NCBI RefSeq assembly: GCF_002024165.1
Contig: NZ_MWQN01000001.1
Coordinates: forward strand, 6,941,288 to 7,005,287
Direction of reading: 5' to 3'
DNA length: 64,000 nt
Source: Embleya scabrispora
GTDB taxonomy: Bacteria > Actinomycetota > Actinomycetes > Streptomycetales > Streptomycetaceae
Both the position numbers and the translations under genes were made by a program. Each line of letters starts with the position of its first letter. The first letter of the stretch is position 1. The notes beneath the pieces are model-generated. The model ran no database searches and was not told the DNA's origin. It worked only from the letters and a program-made list of their open reading frames with translations. This document shows, one piece after another, positions 27,535-36,591 of this stretch.

Positions 27535-28628
27535 CCGATCAGAGCATCCGCGGCACGAAGCCCGCCCGGCGAGCCGCACCCGGCGCCGCGCACGTCCCCC
27601 TGTCCTGGGTCGGCCCCCTGCGAATCTCCGGGAACGTCGCCACCGACGAGGTCGAAGTCCCCCTCGCCACCTACGAGTCGCCCCTGTGGCCCTCGGTCGG
27701 CCGCGGCGCGCGGATCTCCCGGATGGTCGACGCGGGCATCCGCGCGACCCTGGTGGACGAGCGCATGACCCGCTCCGTCCTGGTCGAGGCCACCGATGCG
27801 GCCACCGCCCACCTCGCCGCACGCGCCGTACACCGACACATCGACGAGCTGCGCGAGATCACCCGCGGTACCAGCCGCTTCGCCGAACTCCTCGCAGTGC
27901 GCGACGAGATCGCCGGAGCACTGCTGTTCCTGCGCTTCGAGTTCTCCACCGGCGACGCCGCCGGCCACAACATGGTCACCCTCGCCGCCGACGCCCTGCT
28001 CGGCCACATCCTGACCCACATACCCGGCATCACGTACGGATCCGTGTCCGGCAACTACTGCACCGACAAGAAGGCCACCGCCGTCAACGGCATCCTGGGT
28101 CGCGGGAAAAGAGTCATCGCGGAAATCGAGCTCCCGGAACACATCGTCACCACCCGCTTGCACACCACGGCCGCCGCGATCAAGCGACTCAACACGAACA
28201 AGAATCTGGTCGGCACGCTCCTGGCCGGGGGCATCCGCTCCGCCAACGCCCACTACGGGAACATGCTCCTGGCCTTCTACCTCGCCACCGGCCAGGACGC
28301 CGCGAACATCGTCGAGGGCGCGCAGGGCGTCACCCTGGCCCAGGACCGCGACGGCGACCTCCACTTCTCCTGCACCCTGCCCAACCTCATCGTCGGCACG
28401 GTCGGCAACGGCAAGGGCCTCGCCTTCGTCGACGAGGCCCTCATCCGGCTCGGCTGCCGCGAGGACCGCCCCATCGGGGACAACGCCCGCCGCCTCGCGG
28501 TCCTGGCCGCGGCCACCGTGCTGTGCGGCGAACTCTCCCTACTGGCGGCGCAGACCAACCCCGGCGAACTCATGAAGGCCCACACCCTGTTCGAACGCCC
28601 CGACGGAGACGATCGCCATGCCCGCTGA
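27531..28628 (+). CDS. hydroxymethylglutaryl-CoA reductase
   Basis: This 365-residue enzyme reduces HMG-CoA to mevalonate. It has a catalytic-glutamate segment (VEVPLATYESPLW), GNYCTDKKATAVNGILGRGK with the catalytic Lys, and GQDAANIVEGAQG with the catalytic Asp. The C-terminal LMKAHTLFERP carries the expected His. The pattern is closer to class I (NADPH-type) reductases than to the Pseudomonas class II type. The start overlaps the isomerase stop by ATGA, and the 3' end overlaps the HMG-CoA synthase by 11 bases. Confidence 0.94.
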   Translation: MTDQSIRGTKPARRAAPGAAHVPLSWVGPLRISGNVATDEVEVPLATYESPLWPSVGRGARISRMVDAGIRATLVDERMTRSVLVEATDAATAHLAARAVHRHIDELREITRGTSRFAELLAVRDEIAGALLFLRFEFSTGDAAGHNMVTLAADALLGHILTHIPGITYGSVSGNYCTDKKATAVNGILGRGKRVIAEIELPEHIVTTRLHTTAAAIKRLNTNKNLVGTLLAGGIRSANAHYGNMLLAFYLATGQDAANIVEGAQGVTLAQDRDGDLHFSCTLPNLIVGTVGNGKGLAFVDEALIRLGCREDRPIGDNARRLAVLAAATVLCGELSLLAAQTNPGELMKAHTLFERPDGDDRHAR

Positions 28629-29832
28629 CCGACCCATCGGCATCCACGACCTCTCCTTCAGCACCACCAGCCTCGTCCTCACCCACGCCGAACTCGCCGC
28701 ACACACCGGCGCCGCCCTGGGCAAGTACCACCACGGCATCGGCCAAAAGGAAATGAGCGTGCCCGCTGTCGACGAGGACATCGTCACCATGGCCGCCGAC
28801 GCGGCGGCACCGATCATCGAACGTCATGGCGCCGGCCGCATCCGCACCGTCCTGTTCGCCACCGAAACCTCCATCGACCAGTCCAAGGCCGCCGGCGTCT
28901 ACGTCCACTCCCTGCTCGGCCTGCCCCCGAACGTGCGGGTCGTCGAACTCAAACAAGCCTGCTACGGGGCTACCGCCGCCCTCCAGTTCGCCACCGCGCT
29001 CGTCCACCGCGACCCCACACAACACGTCCTCGTTTTCGCCGCCGACATCGCCCGCTACGAACTGGACACCCCCGGAGAAGCCACCCAAGGCGCCGCGGCC
29101 GCGGCCATGCTGATCACAGCCGAACCCGCCCTCGTGGAAATCAACGCCCCCTCGGGCCTGTTCACCCACGACGTCATGGACTTCTGGCGCCCCAACCACC
29201 GCACCACCGCACTCGTCGACGGCAAAAAATCCCTCACCGCCTACCTGACCGCCCTCGCCGGCGCATGGCACGACCACCGGGCACACCACGGTCCGCCGAT
29301 CGAAGAAATCCACACCGTCTGCTACCACCAGCCCTTCACCCGCATGGCACACAAGGCACACCGCCACCTCCTCGAAACCGCCGGGACGCCGGCCGACACC
29401 GCCACCATCGAACACGCCGTCGCACCCACCATCCGCTACAACGAAATCATCGGCAACAGCTATACCGCGTCCCTCTACCTCGCCCTGGCAGCCCTGCTCG
29501 AGGAAGACGACAAACTCGACGGCCGCACCCTGGGCTTCTTCAGCTACGGATCCGGAAGCGTCGCCGAATTCTTCACCGGACAGGTCACCCCCGGCTACCG
29601 GACCGCCCTGCGCACTCGAGCCCACCGCGAGGCCATCGCACGCCGCAGCCCCATCGACTACGACACCTACCGGCGCCTGCACACCCAACCCCCACACACC
29701 GACGGCGGCCGACACGCCCTGCCCCACCGCACCCGAGGCCGCTACCGCCTCGCCGAAATCCACGACCACCAACGCATATACGAACCGGCCCCCACCCGCG
29801 GAGAAACGCACCCGGCGACCGAGGGGCCGTAG
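28618..29832 (+). CDS. hydroxymethylglutaryl-CoA synthase
   Basis: This 404-residue thiolase-fold enzyme condenses acetyl-CoA with acetoacetyl-CoA. The catalytic Cys lies in ELKQACYGATAALQFA, the general acid Glu region in FATETSIDQSKAAG, and the His in YHQPFTRMAHKAHRHL. GNSYTASLYLALAALLE near the C-terminus is typical of bacterial enzymes. It is the last gene of the six-gene mevalonate operon. The downstream region contains a strong hairpin about 320 bp further on. Confidence 0.94.
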   Translation: MPADRPIGIHDLSFSTTSLVLTHAELAAHTGAALGKYHHGIGQKEMSVPAVDEDIVTMAADAAAPIIERHGAGRIRTVLFATETSIDQSKAAGVYVHSLLGLPPNVRVVELKQACYGATAALQFATALVHRDPTQHVLVFAADIARYELDTPGEATQGAAAAAMLITAEPALVEINAPSGLFTHDVMDFWRPNHRTTALVDGKKSLTAYLTALAGAWHDHRAHHGPPIEEIHTVCYHQPFTRMAHKAHRHLLETAGTPADTATIEHAVAPTIRYNEIIGNSYTASLYLALAALLEEDDKLDGRTLGFFSYGSGSVAEFFTGQVTPGYRTALRTRAHREAIARRSPIDYDTYRRLHTQPPHTDGGRHALPHRTRGRYRLAEIHDHQRIYEPAPTRGETHPATEGP

Positions 29833-30151
29833 AACCTCCGGTGCGACTCCGATCACGGACACAACAGGGCGCCCGCATCGAGCGGGACACCCAACCGACG
29901 TCGTCGTCGCGCAAGGGCGGCGATGGACCGGCCTTCCAGGTACGCGGTGCGCACAGCGTCGGGCTTCGCAGGTGGGACGGCGAGACGGCGTCCGCCTTTG
30001 TCGCCTCCGGCGGCCCCGGCAGCCCGCGCACCGTCGTGGATAGGCAGCGCCGCCTGGTCGCGGTGGAGGACCTTGGGCACATCGAGGATGTGCCCGATGC
30101 CGCGCACGAGTCGTCACTGCGCCGAAGCCCCCTGTCCGCGGTCTTAACCGA

Positions 30152-30183
30152 CCCTTGTCCGGCGCGGCCACGCCGGACAAGGG
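30152..30183 (+). terminator. strong hairpin terminator of the mevalonate operon
   Basis: Perfect 13-bp arms (30152-30164 and 30171-30183) enclose a six-base loop. It is the most stable hairpin after the HMG-CoA synthase gene and should end the mevalonate transcript, isolating the downstream prenyl synthase. Confidence 0.7.
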
Positions 30184-30541
30184 GTGCCGGACCAGGGGAC
30201 CTGTGAAAACGCGACCGGAAACGAGGCCCTCGCCGCCGGCGGCGACCGGAGCGGGACCGTGGCGGACAGGGGGGCCGGTCAAGGGGTTTCCCGAGCTTGA
30301 CCAGGCACTCGCCGACGCCCGAATCTCCGCCTTGTCCACGCGGTTTGTCCGCATGGTTCGCACCCCGGCGAAGCCATTTTCGGGAACAGTCCCGCGTGGA
30401 TGTTCACCGGTCCCGACTCCGTCGCTCGCGAGTGTCCGGCGTTCGGTCATCTCCCGATGCGCCGGCGAGGGTCGGTGATTCGTCGTCCTGTGCCGACGAA
30501 CCCGAGCACCTGTGATGCCGGCCCTCGACGCGTCGGCGTCC

Positions 30542-30559
30542 CGTTCAACGCGTTCACGC
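30542..30559 (+). repeat. 18-bp repeat, copy upstream of prenyl synthase
   Basis: This copy is identical to the sequence at 21219-21236. It sits 117 bp before the GTG start of the prenyl diphosphate synthase, in a plausible regulatory position. Confidence 0.6.
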
Positions 30560-30675
30560 CTCGCTCGTGAAATGCGGGCAGGGTCGGCGCGTGGTCGGGA
30601 AGGCATCGGCACATACCCCGGTCCGTCCGGCGGGCCGGGGCCGAGCGCGAAGCCCTTCGAGAAAGGCGATCGACC

Positions 30676-31779
30676 GTGACCGCGTCACCCGCCTCCCCAC
30701 CCCGCACTCCGACACCCGACCCGGCGAGCGTGCGCCACGCGGTCGAGCACATTCTCGACGACTTCCTTGCGACCAAGGCCCGCGCGGCCGACGACGCCGG
30801 ACTGCCCGGTGAGATCGCCGAGGTCCTGCGCGGGTTCGTCCTGTCCGGAGGCAAACGCCTGCGGCCGGTGCTGTGCACGCTCGGCTGGCATGCCGCCGAC
30901 GCGCACACCGACACCCCGCCACCCCCGGTCCTCAAGGCGGCCGCATCCCTGGAGTTGTTCCACGCGTTCGCGCTCGTCCACGACGACCTCATCGACCGCT
31001 CCGATACCCGACGCGGCCGACCCACCATGCACCGCACCCTTGCCGCCCGCCACCGCCTCGCCCGAGGCCCGGCCGAGGCGGAACGCCTGGGCACCGACAC
31101 CGCGATCCTGGTCGGCGACCTCGCCCTGGCCTGGTCCGACGAACTCCTGCACACCGCCGGCCTCGCCCCCGCCCGACTCGACGCCGCCCTGGCCGTGGTC
31201 GACCGCATGCGCACCGAGGTCATGTACGGCCAATACCTCGACGTGGCGGCCACCGGCACACCCACCGACGACGTGGACGCCGCGCTGCGCGTCGCCCACT
31301 ACAAGACCGCCCGCTACACGATCGAACGCCCCCTGCACCTGGGCGCCGCCCTCGCCCCCGCCCCGCCCCCGGGCCTGACCGAGGCCCTGACCGCCTACGC
31401 CCTGCCCCTCGGGGAGGCCTTCCAACTGCGCGACGACCTCCTGGGTGTCTACGGCACCCCCGACCTCACCGGCAAGAGCGCCCTGGAGGACCTCCGCGAA
31501 GGCAAGGCCACCGTGCTCATCGCCCTCGCCCTGCGCCGCGCAGCACCCCGCGGGCGCGCCGTCCTGCGTTCCCTGCTGGCCGACCCCGACCTGAACGAGG
31601 ACGGCGCCGCCACCGTCCGCGCCGTCCTCGACCTCACCGGCGCCCACCGCACCGTCGAGGACATGATCGACACCCGCCGCCGCGACGCCGTCCACGCGGT
31701 GGAATCCGGCCCCTTCACCCCACCCGTCGCCGCCACGCTTCGCGACCTCGCGGACCAAGCCACCCGACGCGACATCTGA
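30676..31779 (+). CDS. polyprenyl diphosphate synthase, probably geranylgeranyl diphosphate synthase
   Basis: This 367-residue trans-prenyltransferase has the GGKRLRP motif at 58-64, the first Asp-rich motif DDLID at 103-107 and the second in LRDDLLGVYG. The residue five before the first motif is Phe98 and the one four before is Ala99. An aromatic side chain only at that fifth position is associated with C20 product length in known enzymes, so geranylgeranyl diphosphate is the best guess. The GTG start follows a GA-rich stretch. It uses IPP and DMAPP from the adjacent mevalonate operon and supplies a likely substrate for the next protein. Confidence 0.9.
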   Translation: MTASPASPPRTPTPDPASVRHAVEHILDDFLATKARAADDAGLPGEIAEVLRGFVLSGGKRLRPVLCTLGWHAADAHTDTPPPPVLKAAASLELFHAFALVHDDLIDRSDTRRGRPTMHRTLAARHRLARGPAEAERLGTDTAILVGDLALAWSDELLHTAGLAPARLDAALAVVDRMRTEVMYGQYLDVAATGTPTDDVDAALRVAHYKTARYTIERPLHLGAALAPAPPPGLTEALTAYALPLGEAFQLRDDLLGVYGTPDLTGKSALEDLREGKATVLIALALRRAAPRGRAVLRSLLADPDLNEDGAATVRAVLDLTGAHRTVEDMIDTRRRDAVHAVESGPFTPPVAATLRDLADQATRRDI

Positions 31780-32032
31780 CCCCGCCCGAGACACCCGCCC
31801 GGTCCCGAGCGCACGACGCCCCCGTTGCGCACCCGTCGTCCCAGAGGACCAGCCGTCATGACCGCGACGCGCCCACCGCACATGACCTCGCCCCGGCCCG
31901 TGGTCGTCCCACCGCGACGACCACGTCGGCCTCGGAGAAACCGATCCTCGGATCGTCACTCCCGGCACCGAACGGCCTGTGTGCGCGCTGGACGAGAAAA
32001 TTCCACGGATACACCCGAAGGAGTGGCGTCAT

Positions 32033-33946
32033 ATGAACGCGTTCGCCAACGTGTGGAGTGCTGAATCATGTGGCCTCATCGAGGCCGACGGCACATGTGT
32101 TGCCCAATTGGCTGACATTCGGATGAACTCGGAAGCGAAAGCTGCGATCCGGGCTCGATACGAGGAGGCGTCGAACTCTGATGATGCGACCACGTACATG
32201 ATTGCGGAGCCGTCGTACACTCCGCACGTGTCCGGGAAAGTGAGGCGGTATCGTCAAGGGGACGACATGGGCTGGAAGGTCATCCGGACCGCACATTCGA
32301 GCGAGCTTCGGGAGTCCGTCGAATCAAGTCCCGTCGCCGAAACGGTGATCAATGTGATCTCTTTGGTGGGGCGCGAGCTATGGGCAAAGGAAGGAGCGCA
32401 GTCCAGGGGGATGGATCTACTCTCTGAAATCAGTCCAAAAAAAGGAGGAGAGGTCCGCAGGCTGCTGGACGAATACGTGGCACGAAATGCCGATTCGGCC
32501 GAATCGGCGGTACCGATGATCTTGCGTGATTTCTTTGCCAGTATCTACCGCTGGCAGGTCCCGCGGGTTCGTGACGGCCGGATACTCGATCTCTGCGGGG
32601 CAACCCGTAACCTCACGATGGCCGTCGACTACCCCGGCGCCCCCGATGATTCGTCCGGAGGTGGTCATGATTCATATGTTGCAGCGGCGAGCGAAGGCCT
32701 CACGTGTCTGGGAGGGAAGGCTGCGACACAGGCGCTGAAGGATTCGGCGGTGACGGACGCGGTCATCCTGATGAAGAATTCCATCACGACGTCCTATCTG
32801 GAACGTTCAGGCCGGGAGACGGGTTACCGACCTGCTCCCGGAGTCGTCACGCCGGAAGAATACCTGGTGGCCCGTTGGTGGGACGGGGACATGGTCGGCT
32901 TCTACCGCCTGGCCATGGGCACGGCCGAGTACAGGCACCTTTCGGATGAACTCGGCTGTTTTCGAGCGATTCGGGAGTGCGGTCGGATGAGACGCGTCGT
33001 CGAGAATCTCATTCGATACAATGACATCATCGATGTCATCTCCGACTATACGAGTCGAGAGGCATTCAACGAGATTCACGTGGCGCTTTCTGCGAAGGGG
33101 AGCGCCAGTGTCATCGGCTATGCCGATGCGCTGGCCGCCGTGACGGACCGCGTCATCGACTGCGACTGTCGAGAGGACGGTCACCAAGAAGCGGCGGAAA
33201 TGGGCATGGGAGCCTGCCTGTGGTATCTGATAGTGCCTCGATATCGTGGAAGGGCCCAGATCGACTGCCTTTCGCGTACGCCGCGGGACGATGTGAGGAC
33301 CAGCTTCGACTGGCTTCCCTGTGGCGAGAGGCTGACCGCTGTTTCCGCCACCGCTCTGACGGCGGGAAATACGCTGCACTCGCCCGAATGGGAGCCGCTG
33401 TGGTTCAGGGAGACCCAAGGGAACCGCAACAGGGACGCCGATTCACGGACCGCCGTCGAGGATCTCGCAAGGAGGACGGCCCGGAGGATACGTCTACCCT
33501 GCGAAGGGGGCATCGATCCCGTGATCGAGACCCTCCAGGCCGAAGCGAAGAAGGTTCTCGAAGGGTGCGAGAGCCTTTCCGACAAGGCACGTTTACGCGC
33601 CTTGTCGGAAAAATGGTGTGGATTGTTCGATATCGGAGTTCTCGATCCGGACGGGAAGCCGCTTCATTCTCGCGGCTCCCAGGAGGAGTTGCGGAGCCTC
33701 ATTCCTCGAATATGGAATCACGTCGTCGTCGGCTCTGAAGGACCGGCGACGAGCGACACGGATGAGGGCCTGTTCATCGACGTCGACCGGACGATCACTC
33801 GCACCTACCTGGAATCCCCAGAGGTCGCCCTGACCCTCCGGCGCGCCTTCCTCGGCGTGACCACAAGCGCCGTGGAACTCAGTGGTCTAAACCCTTACGG
33901 TCGCCTGGTGGATGGCGTCGCCAGGTTCCGGCAACACCACGAATGA
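32033..33946 (+). CDS. 637-residue protein with class I terpene-synthase-like segment
   Basis: The start has AAGGAG nine bases upstream. Residues 273-380 follow the layout of the C-terminal half of bacterial class I terpene synthases: TPEEYLVARWW, a long helix, then YNDIIDVISD at 329-338. This fits the NSE/DTE metal-binding pattern with N330, D334 and D338, followed by SREAFNEIHVAL and another long helix. A canonical DDxxD is not evident; PDDSS near 204-208 is the only acidic pair at the expected distance. The protein is twice the usual length, with about 200 N-terminal and 250 C-terminal residues that I do not recognise. Codon use is less GC-rich than in neighbouring genes, suggesting transfer. 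A terpene cyclase role is inferred. Confidence 0.55.
   Translation: MNAFANVWSAESCGLIEADGTCVAQLADIRMNSEAKAAIRARYEEASNSDDATTYMIAEPSYTPHVSGKVRRYRQGDDMGWKVIRTAHSSELRESVESSPVAETVINVISLVGRELWAKEGAQSRGMDLLSEISPKKGGEVRRLLDEYVARNADSAESAVPMILRDFFASIYRWQVPRVRDGRILDLCGATRNLTMAVDYPGAPDDSSGGGHDSYVAAASEGLTCLGGKAATQALKDSAVTDAVILMKNSITTSYLERSGRETGYRPAPGVVTPEEYLVARWWDGDMVGFYRLAMGTAEYRHLSDELGCFRAIRECGRMRRVVENLIRYNDIIDVISDYTSREAFNEIHVALSAKGSASVIGYADALAAVTDRVIDCDCREDGHQEAAEMGMGACLWYLIVPRYRGRAQIDCLSRTPRDDVRTSFDWLPCGERLTAVSATALTAGNTLHSPEWEPLWFRETQGNRNRDADSRTAVEDLARRTARRIRLPCEGGIDPVIETLQAEAKKVLEGCESLSDKARLRALSEKWCGLFDIGVLDPDGKPLHSRGSQEELRSLIPRIWNHVVVGSEGPATSDTDEGLFIDVDRTITRTYLESPEVALTLRRAFLGVTTSAVELSGLNPYGRLVDGVARFRQHHE
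33576..33611 (+). repeat. 13-bp perfect inverted repeat inside the terpene-synthase-like gene
   Basis: Arms 33576-33588 and 33599-33611 are perfectly complementary around a 10-base loop. They encode the similar stretches LSDKARL and ALSEKW. It is terminator-like in form but lies within the reading frame, about 340 bp before the stop codon. Confidence 0.6.
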
Positions 33947-34935
33947 CGTGCCCGGTGCCCCCCGCACATGCGGGAGCGGCATCGGCCAGGCCCGCGAACC
34001 GGTGGGTCATCGGCGCCGCACGCTCTTCAAGGAGGCGCGCGGCCGACCTGCGAGCCCCGGCCTGCGCGCGTCATCGCGCCATCGGGGCCCGGGTGCGAGT
34101 AGGGGGTTGAGTCTGGTGAAGTTGCCTGACCAAGTTGTCGCGAGTTCGCCGGGTGCTTGGTCCGGCGGTGGCGTCGAGTGATCGCCGGCGGCGTATCGGC
34201 TCCAGAGCGTTCCCGCGTCGGTGGCCAGGCGAGTGGTGCTCTCGTGGTGGCAGCCGACGACGGGGGCCGGCATCTCCAGGAGAGGTCGACGGATCGCGCC
34301 CCCCGTGCCGCACTGGTCGGGATGCCTACCAGCGTCAGGTCCGCGGATAGGTGGTTCGGCCCAACGGCCGGCCGGCGCGTCTGCCGGGAAAGAGCCGGCG
34401 CGAGGCGAGATTCGTCCCGGTGTTCGTGTTGCTGCGGTGGGCCGGGTGGGCGAGCAGTAGAGCGGCCACCGATTCGGGAACGGGCGAGGGCGGTTCTCCC
34501 GGCTTCGGGAACACGATCATCGTCTTGGACGATGTCTTCGATGGTGAGCAGCATCGTGGCGCGGCAGTGTGGTGGTGAGGGTTTCGCGGGGTCGGTCCGG
34601 TGGTGGCCCGCCCGTGGGGTGTGCTTCGGGAGACGGCCCGGGGGAGTGTGACCAACGCGCGGGCGAGGGCGACGGTTTCGGAATAGGTGACCACGGCGCG
34701 GGCCAGGAATGCGGCCGAGACGCCGCCGGTCGCGGTCGGTGCGGAGTCGCCCGCGGTGAGCCGGCTCAGCCGCCCCTGCCGGCGCCGCGCCATGTGGCGC
34801 CCGCAGTCGTATCCGCGGGTGGTGACCGCTGCCGCCCAGGTATGCGCGACCGTGCCGTCGCCGTGTCGTGCGAAGCGCCGGCGGACCGGGCGTGCGAGGC
34901 CGGTCTCGGCTGCGCCGTCCCGTCCGCTTTGAACG
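33947..34935. other. no supported gene
   Basis: This region of about 990 bp follows the terpene locus. Several frames are open on both strands without recognisable motifs. A minus-strand segment around 34,500-34,700 (FLARAVVTYSETVALARALV) has protein-like character and may be a relic. The short 6-bp inverted repeat at 33961-33974 could weakly terminate the upstream gene. Confidence 0.4.
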
Positions 34936-35436
34936 TTATCGGGAAGGCCCTGTGGACCGCGGCCGGGTTCCGAGGACCCGCCGGTCGTCCTGGTTGTGGC
35001 CCTCGATCCGGCACGTCACGACCCTGTGCTCCGGGCGACTACGGGAGCGGCGGGCGGTGAGGGTCTCGCTCTGGGCGCGCAGCGTGTCGCCGACATGCAC
35101 CGGGTGTTCGAACCGCACTTCGTCCGGGGCGAGATTGGCGGTGGTCAGGCCGCTGGTGGACCGGACGGTCATGCCCAGCACGATGTTCAGGGTCAGGAGC
35201 CCGCAGACCAGTACCTGGTCGCGGCCGGTGCGTTTGCAGAACTCGACGTCGGAGTGGATCGGCGCCTCGTTGCCGGTGAGGGCGAGGATCTGGACGTGTT
35301 CGGCCAGTGTCACGGTCCTGGCCGGGCGGTGCTCGACCACCCGGCCGACGACGAAGTCCGCCAAGCCGAGCCCGACCAGTTCACGGACCCGGTTCTCCCC
35401 GACACTGCGGTATCCCGGGGGCAGAGCGTCAGGCAC
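34936..35436 (-). CDS. MaoC-like (R)-specific enoyl-CoA hydratase
   Basis: This 166-residue hot-dog-fold protein resembles the MaoC/mesaconyl-CoA hydratase group: YRSVGENRVREL at the N-terminus, GLADFVVGRVVEHRPARTVT, then HIQILALTGNEAPIH-like and CGLLTLNIVLGMTVRS segments and FEHPVHVGDTLRAQSE. The GTG at 35434-35436 is chosen because GAGGAG precedes it, although the frame is open upstream into the CitE remnant. The final 20 residues depart from the family, possibly another frameshift. MaoC proteins of this type usually sit beside a CitE-like lyase, as here. Confidence 0.75.
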   Translation of the reverse strand: MPDALPPGYRSVGENRVRELVGLGLADFVVGRVVEHRPARTVTLAEHVQILALTGNEAPIHSDVEFCKRTGRDQVLVCGLLTLNIVLGMTVRSTSGLTTANLAPDEVRFEHPVHVGDTLRAQSETLTARRSRSRPEHRVVTCRIEGHNQDDRRVLGTRPRSTGPSR

Positions 35437-36277
35437 GGCGGGACTCCTCGAACGCGGCGGAAGGGGCGTCTCACCCGCGCGGACGGCGAGAGCGCGGGCC
35501 GCGGCCACCAGCGGTGGCCCGATCGTGCGGTCGCCGACGGTGGTGATGGCGCCGCCGGCGGCGTCTGCGGCACTCAACACGGCGCGCGCGTCCGCGAGTT
35601 CGCGCGGGTCCGGTCGGAACGCGCCCCGCATGACAGGCACCTGGTTCGGATGGATGGCGACCTTCCCGGCGAACCCGAGCTCGACGGCGTCCTCGACGTC
35701 CCGTCGGAGCCCGTCCACGTCGCCCAGATCGAAGAAGGAGTCGACGGCGGACAACCCGGCGCCCGCCGCCCCTGCGGCGTAGTGGGCCGCCCCGAACAGC
35801 ACGCCCGCCAGGACGGGGAGCGCTGGATGCCCGACAGGTTCCCGACGGCGAGAGGTGTCTCGATCAATGCCCACACCCGACACCCTTCCGCATCGGCGTC
35901 CAAGAGCTCTCCAACCACATCGACATCGCGCGCGGCTTCGACCTTGGGAACGAGCAGTACCGGCGGCCACAGCGCGCACTCCGCAAGCGTGACCAAGTCC
36001 TGCAACCCGTGCAGCGTGCCCACCGCGTTCACGCGCACCCCGGGCACGCAGCCCCGTCGCCACCGAGTCGGTGGGCCCGGGCGAGGAAGGAGAGCACGTC
36101 GGCGCGCGCGACGTCCTTGGCGACGCCGGGGACGGAGTCCTCCAAGTCCAGCAGGGCGACGTTCGCGCCCGAGCCCCGCGCCGTCTCGAAGCGGCCGGGA
36201 GAGGTCCCCGGCGTGACCAACCAGACACGACGATCCGGCACGGCGCAACCGGTGCCTTCTGCCGCAGCTCCCGTCAC
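35437..36277 (-). pseudogene. frameshifted CitE/HpcH-family aldolase/lyase
   Basis: Three frames must be joined to follow the family. WLVTPGTSPGRFETA and ANVALLDLEDSVPGVAKD come first. A shift near 36040 leads to VNAVGTLHGLQDLV, VLLVPKVEAARDVDVV and WALIETPLAVGNL. A second shift near 35840 leads to GLSAVDSFFDLGDVDGL, ELGFAGKVAIHPNQV and DARAVLSAADAAGG. The acidic (EDSV) and Glu (IETPL) residues that bind Mg and CoA esters are all present in the pieces. The GTG start at 36275-36277 has a GGAGG site. Either a recent pseudogene or sequencing error; it probably acted on a beta-hydroxyacyl-CoA. Confidence 0.8.
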
Positions 36278-36591
36278 AAGGCCTCCTGCCACGACACGGC
36301 GCGCCGGTCCCCGCGCGCGGCGCCGTCCGGTCCTTGCGCAGCCCGGCCGTCGGCCGGTGGTACGAACCGCGGTCGTCACGCGACCCGGTGCTCCTGGGCC
36401 GGCCTGCCGGTCCCGACCGGCCCCGACCAGGGGCACTTCGTCGGGCGGTTCCTGCGGAAGGGACGAACCACAGGGCAAATCACCGGACACATCGCGGGAT
36501 TCGACGTCCGGCGGTGTTCTTCGCTGCCGCGGAACCGGTTCACCTCGCTACCGTGGAGACTCGGGCCGACGAGCCGCCTCGGGGGTACCGA
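36278..36591. other. no supported gene
   Basis: This gap lies between the divergent CitE relic and the regulator remnant. No coding sequence or strong regulatory element is evident. Confidence 0.4.

Larger units (their letters stand above)
29833..30675. other. intergenic region between HMG-CoA synthase and prenyl synthase
   Basis: This 843-bp region contains the hairpin at 30152-30183 and the 18-bp repeat at 30542-30559. A minus-strand frame at 29853-30107 ends with AVRTAYLEGRSIAALARR, which is reminiscent of a helix-turn-helix from a resolvase or transposase and may be a relic. The promoter of the prenyl synthase should lie in its last 200 bp. Confidence 0.5.

Noticed and set aside
29853..30107. 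Possible small gene for a DNA-binding protein on the minus strand
   Set aside because: Only its last 20 or so residues resemble an HTH; there is no start context and the remainder is unlike a protein. Kept only as a possible relic.
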